From Actinoplanes sp. SE50/110 (lineage in GTDB: Bacteria; Actinomycetota; Actinomycetes; Mycobacteriales; Micromonosporaceae): 64,000 nucleotides of DNA. Positions 52,397 to 59,752 of the stretch are shown in pieces. Every line of letters starts with the position of its first letter. Position 1 is the stretch's first letter. The notes under the pieces are model-generated. The model did not search any database, had not been told where the DNA came from, and saw nothing but the letters and a program-made list of their open reading frames with translations. Made by a program: the position numbers and the translations under genes. The stretch spans positions 5,427,001-5,491,000 of the forward strand of contig NZ_LT827010.1 of assembly GCF_900119315.1 (NCBI RefSeq), read 5' to 3'.

Positions 52397-53559
52397 CGGC
52401 CCGCCAGCCGTGCCACGCCGACGGCACCGGCCAGCTGTTCGATGCCGGCCGGCAGCGGCCAGTCGTCACGGCGCAGCTCGGCCAGGTTTCCGGCGGGCAC
52501 CACCAGCAGGTCCGGCGCACCCGTCGCCAGAGCCTTGACCAGCACCGCCCAGGCGGCATCCCACCGGTCCCGGTCCGGGTTGCGCCGGACCGCCTCGACC
52601 ACCCCGTCGAGGACGGCCTGCCGCAGATCCCCGCGTTCGGGCAGCACGGCCCCCACCGGATCGGCGAGCAGCGCCTCCGGGTCGGGCAGGTCCATCCGGT
52701 CCAGGGTGGCCAGCAACTCCAGGCCCGGCCCGTCCCCCACGACCCCGCGGACCAGCATCGACAGCACCTCCCGCGAGGTACCGGCGGCCATCCCGAACGC
52801 GATCAGCCGCACCGCCATGTCCCAGGTCCGCGGCGACGGCCACGCACCGCCGCGCTTCGACTCCGACTGCGGAATCTGATGCACCAGCTTCGGTCGCACG
52901 GTAAGCAGGTCGGTCACCGCTTTTCGGGCGTACGTCACGGCTTGCGCCAGCCGCGCCCGGTCGAGCCGGGGCAGCGCCGCCCGCGGCCACGTCCCGCCCA
53001 GGCCGCGCACCACCACCTCGTGGTCGAACGTCCACTGCAGGTGCACGAACCGGTTCGCCAGCGGCGCGCTCAACTCCCACCCGTCCGCGGCCGATCCGCG
53101 CGGATTCGCGGCGGCCACGATCCGCACCCCCGGCGGCAGGGTGAGCGCGCCCACCCGGCGTTCCAGCACCAGCCGCAGCAGGGCCGCCTGCACGGCCGGC
53201 GGCGCGGTCGACAACTCGTCGAGAAAGAGCAGGCCACGGCCGCTGTTCGCGAGCCGGACCGCCCAGTCGGGCGGCGCCATCGGTACCCCCTGGGTGGCCG
53301 GGTCGGCGCCGATCACCGGCAGCCCGGAGAAGTCGGTCGGCTCGTGCACGCTCGCGATCACCGTGGTCAGCGGCAGGTCGAGGGAGGCGGCGAGCTGGTG
53401 GAGCGCGGCGGTCTTGCCGATCCCGGGTTCGCCCCAGAGCAGCACCGGCAGATCGGCGGCGACCGCCAGGGTGAGCGCCTCCAACTGGATGTCCGGACGC
53501 GGCTCGGTGGTCGTGTCGGCCAGCAGGCCGATCAGTTCAGCGGCGATGTCGAGAGTCAT
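52393..53559 (-). CDS. MoxR-type AAA+ ATPase
   Basis: 388 residues. ATG at 53559 with GAGGTGA upstream, 8 bp after the previous gene's stop; the frame is open further upstream. Walker A VLLWGEPGIGKTAALHQ, Walker B GLLFLDELSTAPPAVQAALL, sensor 1 RIVAAANPRGSAADGWEL, then the helical lid. It is likely hexameric and works with the adjacent VWA-like metallopeptidase. Substrate unknown. Confidence 0.9.
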   Translation of the reverse strand: MTLDIAAELIGLLADTTTEPRPDIQLEALTLAVAADLPVLLWGEPGIGKTAALHQLAASLDLPLTTVIASVHEPTDFSGLPVIGADPATQGVPMAPPDWAVRLANSGRGLLFLDELSTAPPAVQAALLRLVLERRVGALTLPPGVRIVAAANPRGSAADGWELSAPLANRFVHLQWTFDHEVVVRGLGGTWPRAALPRLDRARLAQAVTYARKAVTDLLTVRPKLVHQIPQSESKRGGAWPSPRTWDMAVRLIAFGMAAGTSREVLSMLVRGVVGDGPGLELLATLDRMDLPDPEALLADPVGAVLPERGDLRQAVLDGVVEAVRRNPDRDRWDAAWAVLVKALATGAPDLLVVPAGNLAELRRDDWPLPAGIEQLAGAVGVARLAGR

Positions 53560-53567
53560 GTAGTCAG

Positions 53568-55250
53568 TCACCTCAGGGGTCGTTGGGGGGCCTCCGCTCG
53601 CGGAGTTTCCGGTTCGGTTCGTCGTGGCCACGTTTCTTGTCTTCGTGGCCGCCGTGCTGTTCTTGCCTGTGTGCCCGCGTTGCTGTTCTTCTTCGCGGGC
53701 GCGCCGCCGTCCTTCTTCGCGGGCGCGCCGCCGTCCTTCTTCGCGGGCGCGCCGCCGTCCTTCTTCGCGGGCGTGCCGCCGTCCTTCTTCGCGGCCGCGT
53801 AGCTGTCCTTCTTCGCGGCCGTGTTGCGTTCGATGCGCTTCCTGCGGCGGGCGCGCGGCAGGGGGTCGTCCGGTGGCGGGCAGCGGCCGGCCAGACCGGA
53901 GCGGTACAGGCCGTAGGTGACGTACCGCTGTCCGGCACGCTCCAGCTCGTCACGCAGCGGTCCGTCGCGCAGCACCGCAGCCGGGCCGAGCAGGCACTCC
54001 ACCGCCCGCATCGCGCCGGCCAGATTGCCGTGATCGAGGCGGGCCCGGATGTCGTCGAGATCCTCCGGGTGCCGGATCGCGTCGTCGATCACCCGCAGGC
54101 AGGGCAGCGGCGGGCCGCCGAACGCCACCAGGATCTCCTCCCGGCGCAGCTCATCCGGATGGTGATCGATCGCGGACAGCACGCCGTCGACGAGCTCGAT
54201 GCGATGCCGTTGCCCGCGGCAGTCGACCAACCGCGGACCGGAATCCCCGGCAGCCACCGCCCGAACATGACTGCCCGGCGCCAGCGACTCGGCGACCAGA
54301 GGATGCAGGTGACCGGGTTCGATCAGGCCGGCACGCAGCAGTTCCAGATCGGGTGGCACCCGGGTGGCGGCGTCGGGCAGCAGCAGACCACCACCGCCGG
54401 CCGATGCACCGGCGGCCGGCAACAGTTGACGGATGTCGCGCGCGTGAAGACGTACCAAAACTGCTTCGTCGGCCGGGGCGACCGCCTGCCTAAAGTGGCC
54501 GGGCGGCGCTTCCGTCGCCGCGGACCATGCCTGGCCGGCCACCCCGAAGGACGATGCCTCCGCCGCCGCGGACCATGCCTGGCCGGCCACCCCGAAGGAC
54601 GACGCCTCCGCCGCGGCGGACCGTGCGTAGGCCGCTTCAGCGCGGCGCAGAATGTCCGCCTCCGCCTGCCAACGGTGCATCGCCAAGCCGTCCGGGTCAC
54701 CCGGCCAGGTGGCCGCGCCGCAACGTTCGTGCAGCTCAGCGGCGTGACGGGCATCCCAGAGGTGCCGGTGCAGGTCGAGGCGGAACCGGCGGTGCGGCCG
54801 CGGGTGCGGATGCACCCGGGAATCGTCGCCGCGAGCCTCGTCGCCGGTGCCGCCCCACAGCGAAAGCGTCAGCCGCTGGTCGGCGTCGGCCCAGGCCGGA
54901 GCGGTGCGGGCGACCAGCACCAGCCGCGGGCCGTAACGAGCCAGCGCGACGGTGAGGCCGGGCCGGAGCAGCCCGGACTCGACCCGCGGGAAATGCCAGC
55001 GCAGCAGGTCCGGTGCGAGATGCCTGAGGTCGGCGCGGATCCCGGCGGCCAGCTCACGACCGTGCCGGCGGGCCACGGCCCGCAGGTCCAGGTTCACCTC
55101 GACCCGGGCCGCGGCGCAGGCACCGAGCCAGTCACCGACAAGGCGGCGGGCGGTAGCGGTTTCGATCATCGACGGCGGGACAGCGAACTCGCGCACGCGC
55201 CGCCAGGCAAGGAGACGGGGAAGCCCGTCCACGACAGGGTGCATCAGCAC
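53568..55250 (-). CDS. Unknown protein of the MoxR/VWA unit, with lysine-rich repeat tail
   Basis: About 560 residues; GTG at 55250 or ATG at 55244. The N-terminal half is helical with Arg/Trp clusters (VNLDLRAVARRHGRELAAGI, RFRLDLHRHLWDARHAAELH). Residues about 212-243 hold a 16-residue exact duplication (AEASSFGVAGQAWSAA twice). The middle has VRAVAAGDSGPRLVDCRGQR and VLSAIDHHPDELRREEILV. The tail is five to six repeats of AKKDGGAP, strongly basic and possibly nucleic-acid binding. No family recognised. It is first in the operon with the MoxR ATPase and the VWA-like gene, suggesting it is their partner or substrate. Confidence 0.7.
   Translation of the reverse strand: MLMHPVVDGLPRLLAWRRVREFAVPPSMIETATARRLVGDWLGACAAARVEVNLDLRAVARRHGRELAAGIRADLRHLAPDLLRWHFPRVESGLLRPGLTVALARYGPRLVLVARTAPAWADADQRLTLSLWGGTGDEARGDDSRVHPHPRPHRRFRLDLHRHLWDARHAAELHERCGAATWPGDPDGLAMHRWQAEADILRRAEAAYARSAAAEASSFGVAGQAWSAAAEASSFGVAGQAWSAATEAPPGHFRQAVAPADEAVLVRLHARDIRQLLPAAGASAGGGGLLLPDAATRVPPDLELLRAGLIEPGHLHPLVAESLAPGSHVRAVAAGDSGPRLVDCRGQRHRIELVDGVLSAIDHHPDELRREEILVAFGGPPLPCLRVIDDAIRHPEDLDDIRARLDHGNLAGAMRAVECLLGPAAVLRDGPLRDELERAGQRYVTYGLYRSGLAGRCPPPDDPLPRARRRKRIERNTAAKKDSYAAAKKDGGTPAKKDGGAPAKKDGGAPAKKDGGAPAKKNSNAGTQARTARRPRRQETWPRRTEPETPRAEAPQRPLR
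53695..53814. repeat. 24-bp in-frame repeats encoding AKKDGGAP
   Basis: The unit GCGGGCGCGCCGCCGTCCTT plus CTTC recurs at 53695, 53719, 53743 and 53767 with diverged copies after, in the 3' part of the leftward gene. Confidence 0.85.
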
Positions 55251-55363
55251 TCACTCGGCGTGGACATGGCCCCCTCTCCGGAAGAGGAGGTCTTCATCGC
55301 CGGGGAGCATACACCCTCCGGGCAGACCCCGGCGACCCCGTTTCCTGTACTACCGTCGGGCGC

Positions 55364-57952
55364 GTGCTTCCCGCCCAGACAGACCGCCCGCGGCTCCGGG
55401 TCGTCATCGGACACGCGCCCGACGGCAGTCCCGTCCACCTCGACCTGCGCGAAGCCGTCGACGGCGGTGTGGGGCCGCACGGCCTGATCACCGGGAGCCT
55501 CAGCGGGGCTCTGCTGAGATCGGTGCTGCTGGGGTTGGCCACCGCGCACACCCCGGACGAGGCGTCGTTCGTCCTGGTGGACGCGACCACCGACGGCACG
55601 CTCGCCGAGTTGGAACGGCTGCCGCACACCGAAGTGCTGCTCGACGCACGCCCGTTCGCCCACTCCGCCACACCAACCACCGCCACGCCGAGCACAACCG
55701 CACCGCCCGCGACCGCCGCACCGCCCGCCGCACCGCCCGCCGCACCGCCCGCGACCGCCGCACCGCCCGCCGCACCGCCCGCGACCGCCGCACCGCCCGC
55801 CGCACCGCCCGTGACCGCCGCACCGCCCGCCGCACCGCCCGCGACCGCCACACCGCCCGCCGCACCGCCCGCGACCGCCGCACCGCCCGCCGCACCGCCC
55901 GTGACCTCACCGTTCGCGGCGGTGCCGATCGCACCGCCGGCCGCACCGCCCGCCACCGCACCGCTCGCGGCGGTGCCGACCGCCGCTTCCCCACCTGCCA
56001 CCGCATTCGCCGCCGCGGCGCCCGGGGGCGGGTCGCTTCTTCCGGGCGGGAGCGGGTTGTCGCTGCTGCCGCGGCTGGTCGAGGTGCTGGAAGGCGAACT
56101 CGCCCGGCGGAAACGGATGCTGGTGGCGGCCGGGTGCCGGAGTCACAGCGAATATCTGCGGCAGGTCGGCGGCCGGGTGCCGATGCCGGCGCTGATCGTG
56201 GTGTGCCATGGATTCGCCGCGCTGTTCGCGGCGAGCCCGGCCCTGCTCGAGGTGATCCGGCAGATCGGCTGGCTCGGGCGGGCCCGCGGGATCCACCTGG
56301 TGCTGGCCGATTCCGGCACTGAGACGCCGCAAACGTATGAACTGGACGGTTACCTCTCCTACCGGATCACCCCCGGGCTGCTGCGGATCGGCACCGATCA
56401 GCGGATCCCCTTCCAGCCGCCCGCCCACGCCGCGGTCACGATCGACCACGCGGCGCCGGGGCCGGCCCACCCGATCTGGCTTCCGCCGCTCGGCCCGGCA
56501 CCCGCGCTGGACGAACTGGGCGGTGCCGTCGTGTCCGATCCTGATCACGGCTTGCGCTTCGCCGACGAGACCCTGCGCGGGGCGCTGCAGGTACCGATCG
56601 GGATCCTCGACAAACCACGGGAACAGGCGAGGGACATCATCTGGCTCCCGGTCGCCGGGCACGTCGCGGTCGTCGGTGGCCCGGGCAGCGGCAAGACCAC
56701 GATCCTGCGTACGTTGACAGCTTCGCTCGCGTTGTCCCACACGGCGCCCGAGGTGCGCGTACTGGCGCCGGAAGCTCTTGACTGTCGCCGGATCTCCCTG
56801 GTGAGGGACATCCGGGACGATCTGAAGCGGGAGCTGTACGCGCGCCTGGACGACCCGCACGGAGACACGGTGCTGCTGATCGACGGGTGGGCGGAGTTCT
56901 GGGACGAGCATCCGAACTGGCACGACCTGCTGGTGGAGATCGCCCGCAAAGGCGCCGGGCGCGGTGTCCACCTGGTGGCCACGGCGTCGCGCTGGACCGA
57001 GTTCCCGCCCGCCGTCACCGATCATTTCGGGTCACGCCTGGAGCTCCGCCTCGACGACCCGGCGGCGTCCGCCGTGCACCCCGCCGGCGCTGCGACCGTG
57101 CCGCCCGCCCGCCCGGGCCGCGGCATCATCCCGGCACCCGGCGGCTACCTGCACTTCCAGGCCGCCCGCCCGGTGCTGAGCAGAAGCCACGGGCCGGCCA
57201 TCCACCCGGCCACGGCCGCCACGCGCCCGAAGCCGACCCCGACCGACGCGCACCCCGGCCCACCCACCCGACCGGTCCCGGCCAACATGGACCCCGGACT
57301 GCCCACCCAATCCACCCCGACCGACGCGCACCCCGGGCTGCCCACCCAACCCACCCCGACCGACGCGCACCCCGGTGCGCCGACCCGGCCGGCCCCGGCT
57401 GCCGGGCATCCTGGGCTGGCGGTGGGCACGGAGGTGGATCTGCTGGTCGCGCTGGCCACCGATCACTGCGCGGAATGCGGCTTCACCCATGCGACCGTAG
57501 CTCCCGCCGCGCTGCCCGGGCGGCTGCGGGCGGCCGGCTCGCTGTTCGCCGCGGCGCTGCTGCAGGCCGGTGACCTGCGGCTGCGGCCCGCGCCGGCGGT
57601 GTGGTCACCGCTGGAATACACCTGTCACGTCCGGGACGTGCTCCGTGTGCAGCGGGAGCGCCTGGCCTTGGCGCTCGCCGAGGACGAGCCGGTCTTCGCG
57701 CCGATGGGCCGCGACGAGCGGGCCACCCTGGACGCCTACAACACCCAGGACCCCCACACCGTCCTGTCCGAATTGGATCAGGCCGCCGCAGCCCTGGCCG
57801 ATGCTTTCGCCGCGTTGGCACCGGAGGAGTTGAGACGCTCCGCGACATACAGCTGGCCGGAGCCCGCCACCCGCAGCATGCTGTGGGTGGGCCGGCACAC
57901 GGTCCACGAGATCGTCCACCACCTTCTCGACATCTCCCGATCCGCCGCCTGA
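55364..57952 (+). CDS. EccC/FtsK-like ATPase fused to a DinB-fold domain
   Basis: 862 residues, GTG start. Residues 1-100 and 225-370 resemble an EccC/FtsK ATPase (SPVHLDLREAVDGGVGPHGL, MPALIVVCHGFAAL, IGWLGRARGIHLVLADSG, YLSYRITPGLLRIG), but its P-loop reads TGSLSGALLRS and lacks GKS. An Ala/Pro repeat of about 110 residues is inserted in it. A second FtsK-like unit has an intact Walker A, GGPGSGKTT (near 437), and TVLLIDGWAEF. After a Pro/Thr linker (PTPTDAHPG repeats), residues about 690-862 are DinB-like: CAECGF, VWSPLEYTCHVRDVL, HTVHEIVHHLLDI, giving a three-His metal site. DinB proteins normally stand alone at about 170 residues. Confidence 0.8.
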   Translation: MLPAQTDRPRLRVVIGHAPDGSPVHLDLREAVDGGVGPHGLITGSLSGALLRSVLLGLATAHTPDEASFVLVDATTDGTLAELERLPHTEVLLDARPFAHSATPTTATPSTTAPPATAAPPAAPPAAPPATAAPPAAPPATAAPPAAPPVTAAPPAAPPATATPPAAPPATAAPPAAPPVTSPFAAVPIAPPAAPPATAPLAAVPTAASPPATAFAAAAPGGGSLLPGGSGLSLLPRLVEVLEGELARRKRMLVAAGCRSHSEYLRQVGGRVPMPALIVVCHGFAALFAASPALLEVIRQIGWLGRARGIHLVLADSGTETPQTYELDGYLSYRITPGLLRIGTDQRIPFQPPAHAAVTIDHAAPGPAHPIWLPPLGPAPALDELGGAVVSDPDHGLRFADETLRGALQVPIGILDKPREQARDIIWLPVAGHVAVVGGPGSGKTTILRTLTASLALSHTAPEVRVLAPEALDCRRISLVRDIRDDLKRELYARLDDPHGDTVLLIDGWAEFWDEHPNWHDLLVEIARKGAGRGVHLVATASRWTEFPPAVTDHFGSRLELRLDDPAASAVHPAGAATVPPARPGRGIIPAPGGYLHFQAARPVLSRSHGPAIHPATAATRPKPTPTDAHPGPPTRPVPANMDPGLPTQSTPTDAHPGLPTQPTPTDAHPGAPTRPAPAAGHPGLAVGTEVDLLVALATDHCAECGFTHATVAPAALPGRLRAAGSLFAAALLQAGDLRLRPAPAVWSPLEYTCHVRDVLRVQRERLALALAEDEPVFAPMGRDERATLDAYNTQDPHTVLSELDQAAAALADAFAALAPEELRRSATYSWPEPATRSMLWVGRHTVHEIVHHLLDISRSAA
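55700..55960. repeat. In-frame Ala/Pro-coding repeats in the EccC-like gene
   Basis: Variants of CACCGCCCGCCGCACCGCCC and GCGACCGC recur about ten times, encoding AAPPAAPPAT-type sequence. They split the degenerate first ATPase unit. Confidence 0.85.
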
Positions 57953-58007
57953 ACCCGGACCAGCCCGGAACGATCCCACCCGGCCGGCGCCCTCACGGAC
58001 GGACCGG

Positions 58008-58187
58008 CCACCGGCCGGCCCCGCCCCCGACAGACCCGCCACCGGTCGGCCCCGTCCCCGACAGACCCGCCACCGGCCGGCCCCGCCCCCGACAGACCCG
58101 CCACCGGCCGGCGCCGTCCCGGACAGACCCGCCACCGGCCGGCCCCGCCCCCGACAGACCCGCCACCGGCCGGCGCCACACCGCTGC
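58008..58187. repeat. 31-bp tandem array, about 5.7 copies
   Basis: Units starting GACAGACCCGCCACCGGCCG begin at 58029, 58060, 58091, 58122 and 58153, with a partial copy before. The period is not a multiple of three, so the array is non-coding. It fills the gap 57953-58258 after the EccC/DinB gene. Confidence 0.92.
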
Positions 58188-58258
58188 CTGTCGGCCGGAT
58201 CGATGTGAGGTCCGATTTCCGCCGGAAATGCTGCCGGTGCGGTCGCACGATGGGCGGC

Positions 58259-58720
58259 ATGGAATTCAAGGTGCACGCGTTGCCGCTCGATGTGTTGAAG
58301 CGGGCGCGCCAGGACAGTGTGGGCGGGCAACCGGAAGTCGTGCGGATCGTCGCGGGGGGCGGCGAACCGCTGCGTTGCTGCCTCCGCGATGCACTGGCCG
58401 GCGAAGTGTTGGTGTTGTTCCCCTACGCGCCGCCGATCCCGCCGAGCCCGTACCGGGAGGCCGGGGCGGTCTTCGCCCACGCCGCCGGGTGCACCGGGCC
58501 CGCGGGTGACGGCTATCCCCACGGCTGGCGGGGGCGGCCACAGGTGCTGCGAGCCTACGATCCGCGTGGCTGGATTCATCCGAACACCCGGGTGCACGAC
58601 GGGACCGACCCGGAGGGCGTGCTCGCCGAGATGTTCGCCGACCCGGACGTCGTCCAGGTGCACAGCCGGAACGTCGCCTACGGCTGCTTCATGTTCGCCA
58701 TCACCCGCGCCGCGACCTGA
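58259..58720 (+). CDS. DUF1203 family protein
   Basis: 153 residues from MEFKVHALPLDVLKRAR; an ATG three codons earlier is possible. EPLRCCLRDALAGEVLVLFPY, YREAGAVFAHAAGC and VHSRNVAYGCFMFAI match the DUF1203 pattern, including the RCCLRDA and RNxxYGC motifs. Function unknown; family members are small cytosolic proteins. It stands alone after the 31-bp array. Confidence 0.85.
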   Translation: MEFKVHALPLDVLKRARQDSVGGQPEVVRIVAGGGEPLRCCLRDALAGEVLVLFPYAPPIPPSPYREAGAVFAHAAGCTGPAGDGYPHGWRGRPQVLRAYDPRGWIHPNTRVHDGTDPEGVLAEMFADPDVVQVHSRNVAYGCFMFAITRAAT

Positions 58721-58935
58721 GGCGAACTTTCACGAGCCGCCGACAGACGGGAGCTGAACCCGGCTCGCGGCGACGGGTTCCGTGACCGGACCGGACCGAC
58801 GTGCCGGCCGGCGCGGGGGTGCGGACCCGGCGGTGGCCCCGCAGCCGGCCGATCCGGCGGACCTCTCCCTGTCCATTCCGGATCCCAGTCCGATCCCGAA
58901 CGGGCGACTGTTTATCGCGCGACAAGATGACTGAT

Positions 58936-58950
58936 GACTATAGTCGGTTC
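58936..58950 (+). promoter_or_regulatory. -10-like palindrome for a leaderless HTH gene
   Basis: GACTATAGTC (58936-58945) is a perfect palindrome containing TATAGT, six bases before ATG 58951. That spacing would put the transcript start at the A of the ATG. No clear -35 is seen. Confidence 0.5.
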
Positions 58951-59148
58951 ATGGGGAGACACCTGATGGGCGCCGGCGAGATCGCCAAGCGGCTGGGGCT
59001 CAGCCGGCAGCGTGTGCAGCAGCTCGCCGAGCGGGATGACTTCCCGTCGCCCTTCGACGAGCTGGCGATGGGCCGGGTCTGGCTGATCCCCGACATCGAG
59101 GCGTGGATCCGGCAGCAGCGGACCGGAGCGCCGCCGCCCGACCGGTGA
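58951..59148 (+). CDS. Small HTH (AlpA/MerR-like) DNA-binding protein
   Basis: 65 residues from ATG 58951. MGAGEIAKRLGLSRQRVQQLAERDDFPSP is the winged-helix excisionase-like HTH, followed by the wing GRVWLIPDIEAWIRQQR. Three starts are possible: 58927, 58951 (leaderless behind TATAGT) and 58966 (after GGGGAGA). The HTH begins just after 58966, so all keep the domain. It is widespread in Micromonosporaceae in my recollection; target unknown. DUF2203 follows 35 bp later. Confidence 0.75.
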   Translation: MGRHLMGAGEIAKRLGLSRQRVQQLAERDDFPSPFDELAMGRVWLIPDIEAWIRQQRTGAPPPDR

Positions 59149-59183
59149 GTGACGCCGATCCTGTGGGTGGTTAACTGGCGGGC

Positions 59184-59558
59184 ATGGGGCTGTTCACGGT
59201 GGCGGAGGCGCGCGCGGAACTGGCCCGGCTGCGGCCCGTCCTCGACGAGATCGTCACGCTGCGGGCCGACATGGTGGAGCTGTCCGCCGCGCTGGTGCCG
59301 GGTGGTGAGCCGACCACGCTGGGCGGCCTGCCCGAGCGCAAGGCGGCCGAGGCCCGCCTCAACGAGCTGATGACCACGATCCAGGAGTCGGGCGCCGAGC
59401 TGAAGGGCGTCGCTCCCCTGCTCCTGGACTTCTCCGCCGACCTCGACGGGAGCCCGGTCCTGCTCTGCTGGCTGGAGGGCGACACCGACCTCGCCTGGTA
59501 TCACCGCCCCGACCTGGGCATTGCCGGCCGCCGCCCGCTGCCCCCCGACGCCGCCTGA
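59184..59558 (+). CDS. DUF2203 family protein
   Basis: 124 residues. FTVAEARAELARLRPVLDEI is the typical N-terminal helix, with ARLNELMTTIQESGAELKGV and GSPVLLCWLEGDTDLAWYHR (WxxGE/D...WYH) as the DUF2203 signature. Role unknown. Its last codons and stop lie in the first copy of a tandem repeat that runs on into the intergenic region. Confidence 0.87.
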   Translation: MGLFTVAEARAELARLRPVLDEIVTLRADMVELSAALVPGGEPTTLGGLPERKAAEARLNELMTTIQESGAELKGVAPLLLDFSADLDGSPVLLCWLEGDTDLAWYHRPDLGIAGRRPLPPDAA

Positions 59559-59682
59559 CACCCGACCGCCGCATACTGCGAGCCGACGCCGCCCGACACT
59601 CACTGCGAGCCGACGCCGCCCGACACCCGACCGCCACACATTGCGAGCCGACGCCGCCCGACACCCGACCGCTGCCGGAGCC
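59547..59682. repeat. Tandem repeat starting within the DUF2203 stop region
   Basis: Copies beginning GACGCCGCCYGACAC start at 59547, 59585, 59612 and 59650 (lengths 38, 27, 38 and about 33 bp). In the first copy the C of later copies is T, making the gene's TGA stop. Confidence 0.88.
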
Positions 59683-59752
59683 TCCGGGCCGCCCGGGCGA
59701 GGGCGGTCGGCAGCCGCCCGCGGCCGCAGGCATCGCAGGTCACCGACCGCCG

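Noticed and set aside
58008..58187. CRISPR array
   Set aside because: Units are directly adjacent, with no unique spacers and no cas genes nearby. The same reasoning excludes the other arrays.
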